Assembly (NCBI GenBank): GCA_947178475.1
Contig: CAMWYM010000005.1
Span: forward strand, 1-55,225
Reading direction: 5' to 3'
Length of the DNA: 55,225 nucleotides
Origin: an uncultured Clostridium sp.
Lineage (GTDB): Bacteria; Bacillota; Clostridia; Lachnospirales; Lachnospiraceae
Positions 8,548 through 17,627 of this stretch are shown piece after piece. The stretch's first letter is position 1, and every line of letters begins with the position of its first letter. The notes under the pieces were generated by a model that did no database searches, was not told the DNA's origin, and saw only the letters and a list, made by a program, of their open reading frames with translations. A program made the translations under genes and the position numbers.

Positions 8548-8733
8548 TTATCTTTCTAATTCCATTTTTTTAACAGCTTGGAGCCAGTCATTCCATAGTG
8601 CCGGATCCATAGTCTCCTCATTACCTGTTAGAATCATGTCTCCAAGTAGTTCTCCAACATCATCAGAGCCCGTTCTTTCATAAAATTGTTCTAAAAAATA
8701 TATCATAGCTATATATGCCTCTTGATTTGTCAT
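8548..8733 (-). CDS. Small acidic protein, probable immunity protein
   Basis: 61 residues from the ATG at 8733, chosen because AAGGAG lies 6 nt before it; a longer frame from 8832 has a weak start overlapping the upstream stop. The protein is helical and acidic, with FLEQFYERTGSDDVGELLGD and, near the end, DPALWNDWLQAVKK. This pattern recalls small immunity proteins found beside contact-dependent or polymorphic toxins, a match from memory that was not tested. It is the second ORF downstream of the LXG-like toxin. It could be the true partner of the toxin or an orphan immunity gene. Confidence 0.65.
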   Translation of the reverse strand: MTNQEAYIAMIYFLEQFYERTGSDDVGELLGDMILTGNEETMDPALWNDWLQAVKKMELER

Positions 8734-8825
8734 TTTTATCTCCTTGAATTGGCTTATTAGGATTTGAAAGACCTGTTTCAGAATTATAAACCGTCGATGA
8801 ATTATTAACTCCTCCATTTCAAATT

Positions 8826-9176
8826 TTACCATTCTAAACCTGTACCCATATTTGTCTTCAGTTTTTCATTCAAAATACCTAATACAGCTTTTAGCCTTTG
8901 CTCTAATGTATCCACAATCTCCTCCTCTTGTTCTATGGAATATATTATATTTCCAAAATCCTCATGCCAAAGTAACTCATAGGTAATTTTACCTAAATGT
9001 AATTTTATCACACTAAAATATATATAATCTACCTTTTCTTCTGCTAACATACCAAACTCCCTGCAGAAAATCTTTGCCAAATAATCACCACCGTCTTCAT
9101 AATCCCAATTAATAAGCAAAAACTCTATTCTATTTTTTTTATCTACATTTATATGTTTTTTATAGGTTACTTCCAT
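8826..9176 (-). CDS. Probable cognate immunity protein of the LXG-like toxin
   Basis: A 116-residue soluble protein, start ATG at 9176, five nucleotides after the toxin stop. This arrangement, toxin then small acidic gene, is the standard toxin-immunity pair in T7SS loci. The protein has no signal peptide or membrane segment, so it would act in the cytoplasm. It shows mixed alpha/beta character, with KLHLGKITYELLWHEDFGN and an acidic helix EQEEEIVDTLEQRLKAV. I do not recognise a named immunity family, so the function rests on position. Confidence 0.65.
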   Translation of the reverse strand: MEVTYKKHINVDKKNRIEFLLINWDYEDGGDYLAKIFCREFGMLAEEKVDYIYFSVIKLHLGKITYELLWHEDFGNIIYSIEQEEEIVDTLEQRLKAVLGILNEKLKTNMGTGLEW

Positions 9177-9181
9177 ATGCT

Positions 9182-10723
9182 TTACTCCAATCCCAATGAT
9201 TTATTTACAGATTTTCTTGAACGTTGTGAACTTTCAATAATTGCTTTATATATATCATCTCCTTTCAAACCCTTTTCTCTCTGCTTTCTAACAATTTCTT
9301 CCCATGTAAGATTCGGATCTGTTTTATATAAAGACTCTGCTGTTGCCCTATCTGCCATAAGTTCTCTAGCCAGCGTCCTAAACTGATTTCGCAGATTAAA
9401 TGCCTGTTTCGCCTGTTCTTCCAAAGGTAAACTTTTATCAATCATATCTGGTATTTTTGCCTCTTGTTCCAAATACCACTTTCTTGCTTCAACATTACTT
9501 AAAGAATGTTTACCACCCTTACCAGACACATTTGGAACATCCAGTGTATCCTTTGGTACATTACCAGGACTTGTTACATCATCCGCTTTGCTTGTCACAC
9601 CTGCCACATCTGCCACGTCATCCGCTTTTCCTGCTGCACCTGCTACATCATCCGCTTTTCCTGCTATACCTGCGACATCCTCTACGTCATCTATCTTTCC
9701 AGCAGCATTGGCTACATCTGTTACATCATCTGCCTTTCCAGCCCCTTTCATTGCTTTTCCTAGCAGAAAGTCCGTAATCACGTAGCTTGCTATATACACT
9801 GCTCCTTCTTTTTCATAGGTGTCGCTGGTATACTGTGCCATGGATTCTATCGTGTCTATCGGATTCATTATCGCTTCCACTATCGGGTCGAAATACCAAT
9901 CATACTCACGCAGCGCATCCTCTACCCATTCCGGAGGCTCATCCGTCAACAGACTGACTACCCTTGCCGCATCTGCCCTTACTGCATAATACAGCATAAC
10001 TTCAATGTTTGCAATCCCCTCTACCGCTTCTATGACAGCCATCTTCATTCCTTTTAACAGGCTGTTTACAAATTCTGTATGGTTTACTTTCGATTGTCTC
10101 AGACAATCCATTGGACTGGAACATATTCTTCTTGCTGCTAATGCCCTCCAGCGATGCTCGTCATCCTTATTCTCATATTTTTTTACCTTTTCCTTGTAAT
10201 AACGATTTAAGGTTTCCTTGTCATCTTCCAGCTTTTCTATTAACTTAGGTATAATCTCTCCCTGAATCTGGTTATATATCTTTGCATAATTTTTTTCCAT
10301 CTTAATCCGGTCTTCATCTGTTAAACCTTCATATGGCTCTGTCTGGGGCAGGTAACGTTTTTTTATATTCTCTACATTCACTAATTGACATTTAATTGCC
10401 ATCATGTTCATATAAATATCATTTCTTCCCACTCTTGTTGTTCCGGTAAGTGGTTTTATGATCCCTGTCATATCATCTATAAATTCACGCAAAGAATTAC
10501 ATAATGTTGAAACCTCAGCTATGCTTTTATCTACACTCTTTTTCGCTTTCTTGTATCTTTTCTTTAACTGCCTAAATGACACTGCATCATTATTAGCCTC
10601 CACCAATTTGTCAACCTGCTCCAAGGCATCACGGATTATGTATAATTCATTCCAGTATTGATTTAGTTTTGATAGCAGAATATTTAGCATTTCATAATTG
10701 ATACGAATGTCTCGTTTCTCCAT
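9182..10723 (-). CDS. LXG-like T7SS polymorphic toxin
   Basis: 513 residues without a signal peptide. Residues 1-200 are helical and charged, as in LXG-type N-terminal secretion domains of T7SSb toxins. Residues 205-325 form a middle domain with some hydrophobic stretches. Residues 329-390 are a low-complexity linker of 10-13-residue units (GKADDVADVAGVT and variants). Residues 401-513 form a separate C-terminal domain (ARKWYLEQEAKIP, FNLRNQFRTLARELMADR, TDPNLTWEEI, SSQRSRKSVNKSLGLE) that I recall from the ends of Rhs and other polymorphic toxins; its activity is not known to me. Two small partners precede it and two immunity candidates follow. The N-terminal LXG assignment rests on length, helicity and context. 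Confidence 0.78.
   Translation of the reverse strand: MEKRDIRINYEMLNILLSKLNQYWNELYIIRDALEQVDKLVEANNDAVSFRQLKKRYKKAKKSVDKSIAEVSTLCNSLREFIDDMTGIIKPLTGTTRVGRNDIYMNMMAIKCQLVNVENIKKRYLPQTEPYEGLTDEDRIKMEKNYAKIYNQIQGEIIPKLIEKLEDDKETLNRYYKEKVKKYENKDDEHRWRALAARRICSSPMDCLRQSKVNHTEFVNSLLKGMKMAVIEAVEGIANIEVMLYYAVRADAARVVSLLTDEPPEWVEDALREYDWYFDPIVEAIMNPIDTIESMAQYTSDTYEKEGAVYIASYVITDFLLGKAMKGAGKADDVTDVANAAGKIDDVEDVAGIAGKADDVAGAAGKADDVADVAGVTSKADDVTSPGNVPKDTLDVPNVSGKGGKHSLSNVEARKWYLEQEAKIPDMIDKSLPLEEQAKQAFNLRNQFRTLARELMADRATAESLYKTDPNLTWEEIVRKQREKGLKGDDIYKAIIESSQRSRKSVNKSLGLE
9554..9739 (-). repeat. 39-bp-type tandem repeats coding the toxin linker
   Basis: About five imperfect units, four of 39 bp and one of 30 bp, encode (G/S)K(A/I)DDV-x-DVA-type repeats. 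They form a flexible hinge between the secretion part and the C-terminal toxin domain. Such repeats can change in number or help swap toxin tips by recombination; the second is inference. Confidence 0.85.
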
Positions 10724-10734
10724 AAAAGTCTCCT

Positions 10735-10941
10735 TTATTCGTATGTTATTGCTTCAATCTCAGCAATAGCTTCAAGTATGCTTCCCTGCATATTTGTTAT
10801 CACAAAATCAATATCATCGTATAAAGTAACATTTTCTATATCCATTTCATCAAAATTTTCTCGGATAGCTGCACTTATATCTTCTAAATCGCCTATAATC
10901 CCATTCTTAAATAAAACTGCTTGTTCCCTAGACATTAACAA
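10735..10941 (-). CDS. Small helical LXG-partner protein (68 aa)
   Basis: A 68-residue acidic helical protein with no cysteine or membrane segment, located 11 nt before the toxin gene. The start is either TTG at 10941, 9 nt after GGAGG, or the ATG two codons later; it overlaps the preceding stop. Known LXG toxins need one or two small alpha-helical partners (Lap proteins) encoded just upstream, which bind the LXG domain and help target it to the secretion machine. Size, order and overlap fit that role. The family itself is not recognised. Confidence 0.7.
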   Translation of the reverse strand: MLMSREQAVLFKNGIIGDLEDISAAIRENFDEMDIENVTLYDDIDFVITNMQGSILEAIAEIEAITYE

Positions 10942-11243
10942 TTTTTATTGCCTCCTTTTATTTTCATTGCAATTGCTTCATCCGCCTCTTCCCATATATT
11001 GAATACACTATTAAGTTCAGAACAATAATTAGACACTGACTCTAGCGTTTTTTTCGTCCGGTCATCTTTATATATCCTCAATAATTTTTCAAATTCCTCC
11101 AAATAGTCCGAATTATAGGATTGAAGGCAATCCATCGCAGAACCTACAAATTCTTTATAATGCGGAGTAAAATCGTCTACCGCAGTTTTCAAAGTTAATG
11201 CTGCAGTTTTTAAGCTTTGCAAATCTATTTCTATCTTACTCAT
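10935..11243 (-). CDS. WXG100-like / Lap-type helical partner (102 aa)
   Basis: A 102-residue two-helix protein: IDLQSLKTAALTLKTAVDDF, a central turn, then a helix with LLRIYKDDRTKKTLESV. It resembles WXG100-like partners of LXG toxins (Lap or DUF3130-type) but has no central WXG. SD GGAGTG lies 7 nt before the ATG, and the gene overlaps the upstream DUF4176 gene by 8 nt. It likely forms a complex with the LXG-like toxin and the 68-residue protein for export. Confidence 0.75.
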   Translation of the reverse strand: MSKIEIDLQSLKTAALTLKTAVDDFTPHYKEFVGSAMDCLQSYNSDYLEEFEKLLRIYKDDRTKKTLESVSNYCSELNSVFNIWEEADEAIAMKIKGGNKNC

Positions 11244-11907
11244 TTGTCATCACTCCTAATTCTTCTCTATACTTCTCCATTCTCCCCTTGCTGAGAAATC
11301 CAAAGGATACTGCTTCATTATCCAAAATCAATTCCTTTTTCATCAATAATATATATGCATTATCCATATCATCCTGATATCCTGCATGAACCACTGAATC
11401 AATCAACGAGCTAGTGAATTGAATGCATCGGCCATACCCTAATGTTCCAACCGGATACACAGTTCCTACATATGGAAAATAGGCTTCTTTATCTGCCGTT
11501 GAAGAAAATCTTTCTATAATCACCACTTTGACTTTATATGTCTGATTTTTTAATTTTAAAGATTTGGAAAAGTCTTCACTTAGTTCCACTACCGTACCCA
11601 GCGGATAAATTGGTTCAAAAATATCGATAAAACGAGCTATTAATTCTCTTGCGTTTTCATATTCAAGTACTATCTCTTGATTTTTCCATATTAGATGACA
11701 TTCTTCATCCATATAAAATGACAACCGCATTTCGTTTTGCTCTGCTTTTTCTACCGCATTATTCATACATTCAAAACATGAATACCAAAATGAAATTGTC
11801 CTTTCACTTTCCAGACCTAATTGCATCAACATAACCTGTTGCTCATCATTCAAATAATCTACATCTTCTAAGTAATCCGAAAATAGCTTTAATAACTCCT
11901 CTTTCAT
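11236..11907 (-). CDS. DUF4176-domain protein of the T7SS locus
   Basis: About 223 residues. The second half carries the DUF4176 pattern: YPLGTVVEL near the middle, KVKVVIIERF, YFPYVGTVYPVGTLGYG, then VVHAGYQDDMDNAYILLM. DUF4176 proteins are regularly coded beside LXG toxins in Firmicute T7SS loci, but their biochemical role is unknown. The first half is a helical region with Cys residues in FWYSCFECMNN. The ATG at 11907 is preferred because AGAAGG lies 8 nt upstream; GTG at 11916 is the alternative. It sits between essC and the toxin partners in tight overlap. Confidence 0.8.
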   Translation of the reverse strand: MKEELLKLFSDYLEDVDYLNDEQQVMLMQLGLESERTISFWYSCFECMNNAVEKAEQNEMRLSFYMDEECHLIWKNQEIVLEYENARELIARFIDIFEPIYPLGTVVELSEDFSKSLKLKNQTYKVKVVIIERFSSTADKEAYFPYVGTVYPVGTLGYGRCIQFTSSLIDSVVHAGYQDDMDNAYILLMKKELILDNEAVSFGFLSKGRMEKYREELGVMTNE

Positions 11908-11924
11908 CATTCGCACCTTCTTTC

Positions 11925-14900
11925 TTACACCAATGGAATTTTAATTTTTATTATTTTTCCCTTATTTATAATATATCCCATTCCAGTTTCTACTTCCTCA
12001 TTTCGAATATACGGAACATCAAATATAGACTGGTCACTTGATTTGCCAAGAATCACACCATTAACTGCTTCTTTCATATACTTAGTTAGCTCACCATACC
12101 CTCGCAGCTTACCGTTAGTTGCAGTTGCAATTATAGTAATTCCATAGTTTTCCAAACACATGATTGTTTCAGCAGCCTCAGCTAATTCAATGTCCTCCAA
12201 TGCTTCCGTCAAGTCATCCCAATCCTCAACTAAGACCACAATATTAGACAACTGTTCATAATAAGCCTTAGGCGTCAACATCGGATTACTTACACGCTGC
12301 ATTTGATATTGTTCCTCCCTATCCTCCATTATTTTCTTAATACTCTCGTCAAAAGATAATATCGCATCTTTATTGTTAATATAGGTGACATTCTCCTGTG
12401 CCTGATATAACATCAACTCTGAATCTTTAGAATCGAATAAGTAAATGGGAATATCCGCTGAAATATTATGAAGTAACACTTTCAACATATTGGTTCTGCC
12501 AGTTTGTGCCGAACCGATAATAAGCTGCCTGTATGTATTCAATTCTATATACTGTGGCACAACTTCTTCTGTCTCAAGACCAATTGGCACAAGATGTTTT
12601 GGTGCTATTTTGTAATATGCCTTAAAGGATGCAATTGTTAATTCTTCCGGCAGCATCGGAATCGCTTTCGGTCTCTGTCCAGTATATACATCAGATAATC
12701 TTTGGATATACCCCCTTACTGTCTCCATGTAGGACACCAAATCCAAAGCATCTGCAACAGCATACAACTGAATCTGATTGACATTTTCCAATTTTACCAG
12801 ACCCCTTCCCTTAATCTCCGTTAATGGATATTGGGTACGTCCAATTGCAGCCTGCATATCTGAACTTTCATACATAAATAATACTATCTTATTCTTGAAA
12901 TTATTTTGTACCGTGTATCTAACCGCCCCCAGCCTTGTTGCCGTAATCACTACATAGATACCAAGACTCACACCATCTCTTGTAAATTGCGTTAATACAG
13001 CCTCCAGGTCAACCTCTAACTCTCTTATGACATCATAATTATCAATGAATAAAAAGATAGCTGGCAGCTTTTCCACTGTAATCTGGTTATACATAGTGAA
13101 ATTCATTGCACTCGCATCTGCAAATAATCTCTTACGCATTTTAATCTCTTCCTGCAGAATTTTGATTAGCTTCTGTAGTTTTTTCATATCATCCAAACTT
13201 ATATAATCTGCAGTATGCGGTAAATTCTTAAATTGTATCAAACCGGAATTACCAAAATCTAAGATATAATAATGCACTCGTTCTGCGGAATTCTTAATTG
13301 CCATCTCCATCATCATCGTAGATAATGTAAAGGTTTTACCAAATCCTGACGAGCCATAGATGGCCAAATTACCATCCTCCGGAAAATCAATTTTATATTC
13401 TACCTGCTTTTGTTGTTCCGGAATATCTACCAAGCCCAATGTTGTCTTCAAATCAAACTCCATTTTCTGATTAACATCTGATATATACCCCTCGGCAATA
13501 TATGAGCTAATCAACATACGTTCCAATGACGGAAGCCATGGGCTTTTCACTTTATCTACATGCTCATCTTCAAAAATGTCATGTATATGAGATACCACAA
13601 CATCCAATTGTGTTGATTTTATTTGATTTCCGTCCGTATTCTTACTTAAATCCTGATTAATCAGCTCACCTTGACCCAAATCATTTACAAGATATACTCT
13701 GTCATCCACAAACTCTTCTTCTGTATCTGCATTAAAGGCCGCTCCACTCCACGCCGACTGAAACAGCTCATAAATTTCATTGTTACCCACCTGCAAATAT
13801 GCGCGGCCTGCTTGTGTAATAAATGCGGCATCCGGAGTTTTAATAATTTCTTTACTGTCTCCTTCATTCTGTACCTTTAACGCTAACTTGAATTTTGAAT
13901 TTGTCCAAATCTGGTCATCCACTACTCCGCTCGGTTTCTGTGTAGCAAGAATCAGGTGTATACCAAGGCTTCGTCCAATTCGTGCCGCAGACACCAGTTC
14001 TGACATAAAATCCGGCTGCTCCTTCTTAAGCTCTGCAAATTCGTCACTGATTAGGAACAAATGGGGAATTGGCTCTATTGCCTTACCCAGCTTAAATAGC
14101 TTGTTATATGCATTAATATGATTGACATCATATTGACTGAATATCTTTTGCCGTCGGGCCAACTCGCTTTTGATCGATGCCATTGCACGCATACTTTCAC
14201 TGCCATCCAAGTTAGTAATTGTTCCCAATAGGTGTGGAAGGTCCTTAAACAGATTCGCCATTCCGCCACCCTTATAATCAATCAACAAAAATCCAACCTC
14301 ATATGGATGAAAATTTACTGCCAATGAAAGAATATACGACTGCACAATCTCTGATTTTCCCGAACCAGTGGTTCCTGCAACCAAACCATGCGGACCATGT
14401 GCTTTCTCATGTAAATTAAGATATACATAATCTTCCTTTGCGCGCACCCCCAACGGAACAGCAAGTGATTTATGTGACTCATTCTTTTTCCATCTCTGTT
14501 TTACCTGCAACTGCTCTGGTCTTTCCACCTGATACATATCAAAGAAAGTAATACTCTCAGGAATTTGTGACATAATTCCCTGTTCGTGTTTCAATACACT
14601 CAAATCTCTTGCCATTTTTTCCAAATCAACATCTCCCACATGGGATAACGTCAATTTTTCATTAACCATTTCCTTGTTACTCAACAACAAGCAACCATCT
14701 GTAGAATTTTCCACCATAAATACAGTACCTATATACTCTGGTAAATCAGCCTGAAAATAACTGGTGTATATAATAGAAAAACCTAACTTATCTCCATCTT
14801 TATCCAAATATTCCATAATGGAATGATCCATAATCATTTTGGGTTCATCAATAATAAAAACATAATGTGGTAAAAACCTGCTCTCCTTCTTACTCTCATC

Positions 14901-15830
14901 CAACTTGTCTTTTCGTGCTTTTAATATCTGCGTTAAGCTTCCCAATACCTGGTCACGCATTTTCTCCGAGTTCACACAACCAGACACATTTAAATCATTC
15001 AAGCGGAAATGTGGATACCAACGCATCCAACGAAAATCATCATCATATTTCGCATCATAGATTGCAATCATCTCCACATCATGGTAACTTTGCAAAAACG
15101 TCAGCTGCGATACCAGAAGCTTTAACTGTTCATGCACATTCCTCTTTTCACCCACCAGCCCCAGATGCGCCTTTTTCAAATCTGCCACAACCGGCTTTTG
15201 GGGAAGCACTACCGCTTCATCCTTAATCTCATTTGCCTCTATAAGTAACTTGTCTTTATCCATAGAAAGTTCATCATAATCCAGCTCAATCGGAAATGAG
15301 ACCAGCTTTTTATTATGTCCTAGAACTACCTGTAAAAAATCTTCATCATTACAATTCCGTTCATAAATACGGCTACTCTTTTGCTCCACCATACCATAAA
15401 TCTTATCTACATCTGGAAAATTATATGAATCTGCTTCAATCTCCTGTTCTCTTCTCCGATAAATTTCTTTCCGCATCTTTAACAAGTACTTCTGGTATAG
15501 CTCTTCTCTCTTTTTATTTGATTCTCTGCACTCCTTTTGATCGCTCAAAAACTTTACAACAGAAATAATAACGGTCATAAGTGTTCCTGATGCAGACATT
15601 AATACATAGGAACCTCTATTCATGAATATACTGATACACACTGTTACCGCTAACATACACAAAGGTGGGACGATTAATTGAACAATACTTCCTTTCTGCA
15701 TTCGCTTTTTTGCTGGCGGACTATTAAACTTGATACTTTCAGCATTTGTACGTTTGATTAATCTTGGTGACCTTCTATATCGAATGCTCTCTTTATATGC
15801 ATCTGATACATTTAACTGTACATTACTCAT
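11925..15830 (-). CDS. essC: EssC/YukBA-type T7SS ATPase
   Basis: Membrane-bound FtsK/SpoIIIE-type motor that powers T7SSb export. Of 1301 residues, two transmembrane segments lie at about 49-90. The first ATPase domain has Walker A GTTGSGKS near residue 485 and Walker B FLISDEFAEL. The second has GSSGFGKT near 826. The third has GSAQTGRTN near 1103, where Arg replaces the Walker A Lys, so it probably binds nucleotide poorly. Staphylococcal EssC is about 180 residues longer and starts with two FHA domains; the membrane segments here begin so early that these are missing. The start is ATG at 15830 with GGAGG upstream, overlapping essB. Confidence 0.95.
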   Translation of the reverse strand: MSNVQLNVSDAYKESIRYRRSPRLIKRTNAESIKFNSPPAKKRMQKGSIVQLIVPPLCMLAVTVCISIFMNRGSYVLMSASGTLMTVIISVVKFLSDQKECRESNKKREELYQKYLLKMRKEIYRRREQEIEADSYNFPDVDKIYGMVEQKSSRIYERNCNDEDFLQVVLGHNKKLVSFPIELDYDELSMDKDKLLIEANEIKDEAVVLPQKPVVADLKKAHLGLVGEKRNVHEQLKLLVSQLTFLQSYHDVEMIAIYDAKYDDDFRWMRWYPHFRLNDLNVSGCVNSEKMRDQVLGSLTQILKARKDKLDESKKESRFLPHYVFIIDEPKMIMDHSIMEYLDKDGDKLGFSIIYTSYFQADLPEYIGTVFMVENSTDGCLLLSNKEMVNEKLTLSHVGDVDLEKMARDLSVLKHEQGIMSQIPESITFFDMYQVERPEQLQVKQRWKKNESHKSLAVPLGVRAKEDYVYLNLHEKAHGPHGLVAGTTGSGKSEIVQSYILSLAVNFHPYEVGFLLIDYKGGGMANLFKDLPHLLGTITNLDGSESMRAMASIKSELARRQKIFSQYDVNHINAYNKLFKLGKAIEPIPHLFLISDEFAELKKEQPDFMSELVSAARIGRSLGIHLILATQKPSGVVDDQIWTNSKFKLALKVQNEGDSKEIIKTPDAAFITQAGRAYLQVGNNEIYELFQSAWSGAAFNADTEEEFVDDRVYLVNDLGQGELINQDLSKNTDGNQIKSTQLDVVVSHIHDIFEDEHVDKVKSPWLPSLERMLISSYIAEGYISDVNQKMEFDLKTTLGLVDIPEQQKQVEYKIDFPEDGNLAIYGSSGFGKTFTLSTMMMEMAIKNSAERVHYYILDFGNSGLIQFKNLPHTADYISLDDMKKLQKLIKILQEEIKMRKRLFADASAMNFTMYNQITVEKLPAIFLFIDNYDVIRELEVDLEAVLTQFTRDGVSLGIYVVITATRLGAVRYTVQNNFKNKIVLFMYESSDMQAAIGRTQYPLTEIKGRGLVKLENVNQIQLYAVADALDLVSYMETVRGYIQRLSDVYTGQRPKAIPMLPEELTIASFKAYYKIAPKHLVPIGLETEEVVPQYIELNTYRQLIIGSAQTGRTNMLKVLLHNISADIPIYLFDSKDSELMLYQAQENVTYINNKDAILSFDESIKKIMEDREEQYQMQRVSNPMLTPKAYYEQLSNIVVLVEDWDDLTEALEDIELAEAAETIMCLENYGITIIATATNGKLRGYGELTKYMKEAVNGVILGKSSDQSIFDVPYIRNEEVETGMGYIINKGKIIKIKIPLV

Positions 15831-16953
15831 TCTCTTCCTCCTCCACAGAATACTGTTCTGCCAGAGAATCTATCTTACTCTGTAAATTGGTAATCGCTTC
15901 ATTCTTCTCCGTACCTGTCAGTTCTGTATTTTCCTCTAACTGTTGCTTTTCCTTCAAATATGCGTATAGAAGCAATTCATCATCGGAGCGCTGCATTGCA
16001 ATATTCTCCGCCTCAGTAACATTACCTCTTCCCAACTCAATCCAATATTCTGAAATCTGTTCACTGCCCTCCGGTAATAGCAATGCCAGTATATTGTCTT
16101 TCTGTTCAGCAGTTAAATCCTCGCTTTTCACGTATGCCACTGCTAATACATATTTTTGACGACTATCAAGATTTTCGGTACGAATACCCCTGCCTGCATC
16201 TATGAGCGATACATAATCCTCTACCAGATAATTTCCATATACCTCTAACATATGTTTTTGTTCTTCAACCTTATAAAAATAAAGATATAGTAATCCCCCC
16301 AACAATACCGTTATAAGTAAACTTGCAAAAACAATATATCCGTTTTTTCTTTTATATACTGCCCGCTTTACTTCAACATAATAAACATTGCGTTCTTCCA
16401 CTATTTTTTCATATTGTTCTTCTAAAGCCGTTAATATAGCATCTACTGATTCCGCTTCTAAAATTTTATTCAGAAACTTATCTTTTCTTAAAAGTGCTTG
16501 TCCACCCTCTAGATAATCCTCATAATCATAACGACTTTGCATAACATAACCAATCAAAGATTTATATTCCTCTATAAAATGCTCTTGCTTGCCAGAATAG
16601 TCTTTTGAGACAATATCCCTATGCATAACATACACATTTCCTTTCATATCATAATATAAATTATCCGGATTCATAGAAAATGAATATTGCTTTCGTAAAT
16701 CCTGCACATTTTTCACATTTCCCAGCACAACCATTTGTTTTAATTTGTCATCTTTTCTGAGCTGTCGAAGGGGGGTTACATGTTTCTTATTATATGTAAA
16801 CTGAAGTTCTTCCTCTGTTTCTTCTATAATACAATCAAGAAACCCTTCCTGACTTTCAACTAATCTATCATATTCTTCTTCTCTCACAACCATCCCAGAC
16901 TTCTTCACAACAATTGTCACAACATCCTTTTTATCATTCTGTTTATCTCTCAT
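15823..16953 (-). CDS. essB: EssB/YukC-type T7SS membrane protein
   Basis: Core T7SSb subunit. From the ATG at 16953 (SD AAGGAG, 8 nt upstream) it is 376 residues. It has a cytoplasmic pseudokinase-like region of about 200 residues with DNLYYDMKGNVYVMHRD, one transmembrane helix (YIVFASLLITVLLGGLLYLY), and an outer helical region with an acidic C-terminus. EssB bridges EsaB, EssC and EsaA in the secretion complex. It overlaps esaB by 11 nt and essC by 8 nt. A longer frame from 17016 lies inside esaB and is not needed. Confidence 0.92.
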   Translation of the reverse strand: MRDKQNDKKDVVTIVVKKSGMVVREEEYDRLVESQEGFLDCIIEETEEELQFTYNKKHVTPLRQLRKDDKLKQMVVLGNVKNVQDLRKQYSFSMNPDNLYYDMKGNVYVMHRDIVSKDYSGKQEHFIEEYKSLIGYVMQSRYDYEDYLEGGQALLRKDKFLNKILEAESVDAILTALEEQYEKIVEERNVYYVEVKRAVYKRKNGYIVFASLLITVLLGGLLYLYFYKVEEQKHMLEVYGNYLVEDYVSLIDAGRGIRTENLDSRQKYVLAVAYVKSEDLTAEQKDNILALLLPEGSEQISEYWIELGRGNVTEAENIAMQRSDDELLLYAYLKEKQQLEENTELTGTEKNEAITNLQSKIDSLAEQYSVEEEENE

Positions 16954-17203
16954 CTTTGTTCTCCTTTTCACAGGTAATACCAACAATGTCCGCTGTATAG
17001 ACCCCATTCTCCTCATATGTTTGTTTCATGTCTAACCATTGGCTATTTCTTACCGAAAACACTTGATACGACTCACACTTAGTACCATCAATCAATCCAT
17101 TTTCCATAAGAACCTGTAAGGTATCCTTAATTCTTTGTTCTGAGGGAACCTGTATATCAAATGCTTTCTTTTCATTTTCTTTAATTGTTAATGTCAATAT
17201 CAT
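16943..17203 (-). CDS. esaB: EsaB/YukD-type ubiquitin-like protein
   Basis: An 86-residue cytoplasmic protein with the beta-grasp pattern of YukD/EsaB: ILTLTIKENEKKAFDIQVP, then a helix QRIKDTLQVLMENGLI and later strands. EsaB is a small T7SSb component needed for secretion. The ATG at 17203 is chosen since AGAGGAG lies just upstream. It overlaps both essA (23 nt) and essB. Confidence 0.87.
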   Translation of the reverse strand: MILTLTIKENEKKAFDIQVPSEQRIKDTLQVLMENGLIDGTKCESYQVFSVRNSQWLDMKQTYEENGVYTADIVGITCEKENKDER

Positions 17204-17573
17204 TATTTGCACTCCTCTTATTGTCTGCCATGCCGAATACAATGCAGCAAATTACAATCCCAATAAATATACTTCCCAGCAACATATAATAGTTTACATA
17301 ATCAATTTCTTGTTGTATATTTCTACTAACTGCCCTTTGTCCAGAATGAAACATTCTGCTCTTAAGCACATCCTCTTCATCCTGTATATTGGGGATAACA
17401 AAACATTGTTCCTGCAATTTTTGCTCTGCCGCTTTTTCCTCTTCTTCTTTTTTATATATAATCAAATCGAATTCGTCGGTAAACAAATGTATATTATTCA
17501 AGTCTGTTAAAGATTCCCCAATTTGCTTTTTTTCTTTTAAAACACTTGTATCCAATTCCAATCTATCTTCCAT
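17181..17573 (-). CDS. EssA-like single-pass T7SS membrane protein
   Basis: 130 residues from the ATG at 17573, which has GGAG 6 nt upstream; a longer frame from GTG 17603 adds 10 residues. The acidic cytoplasmic region includes KKEEEEKAAEQKLQEQ, and one C-terminal transmembrane helix (MLLGSIFIGIVICCIVFGMA) is followed by a short polar tail. EssA proteins are this size with a single C-terminal helix, and the gene sits between esxA and esaB as in known loci. Sequence similarity to EssA is not strong by eye, so the symbol is left blank. Confidence 0.75.
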   Translation of the reverse strand: MEDRLELDTSVLKEKKQIGESLTDLNNIHLFTDEFDLIIYKKEEEEKAAEQKLQEQCFVIPNIQDEEDVLKSRMFHSGQRAVSRNIQQEIDYVNYYMLLGSIFIGIVICCIVFGMADNKRSANNDIDINN

Positions 17574-17592
17574 ATAGTTCTCCATTGACAGA

Positions 17593-17618
17593 CAGCCTTC
17601 CACCGCAGTGAAAGGCTG
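17593..17618 (-). other. Intercistronic hairpin between esxA and essA-like gene
   Basis: CAGCCTT / AAGGCTG inverted repeat with a short loop and no T-run. It may stabilise the esxA mRNA end or reduce read-through, giving more EsxA than machine subunits. Confidence 0.5.
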
Positions 17619-17627
17619 ATTACTGTG

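Noticed and set aside
8734-8832. N-terminal extension of the 61-aa immunity candidate (MVKFEMEEL...)
   Set aside because: A good SD marks the internal ATG at 8733; the extension is not like the rest, and another frame there resembles a fossil.
9400-9785. Three overlapping plus-strand frames with His/Thr-rich repeats
   Set aside because: They are mirror frames of the toxin linker repeats.
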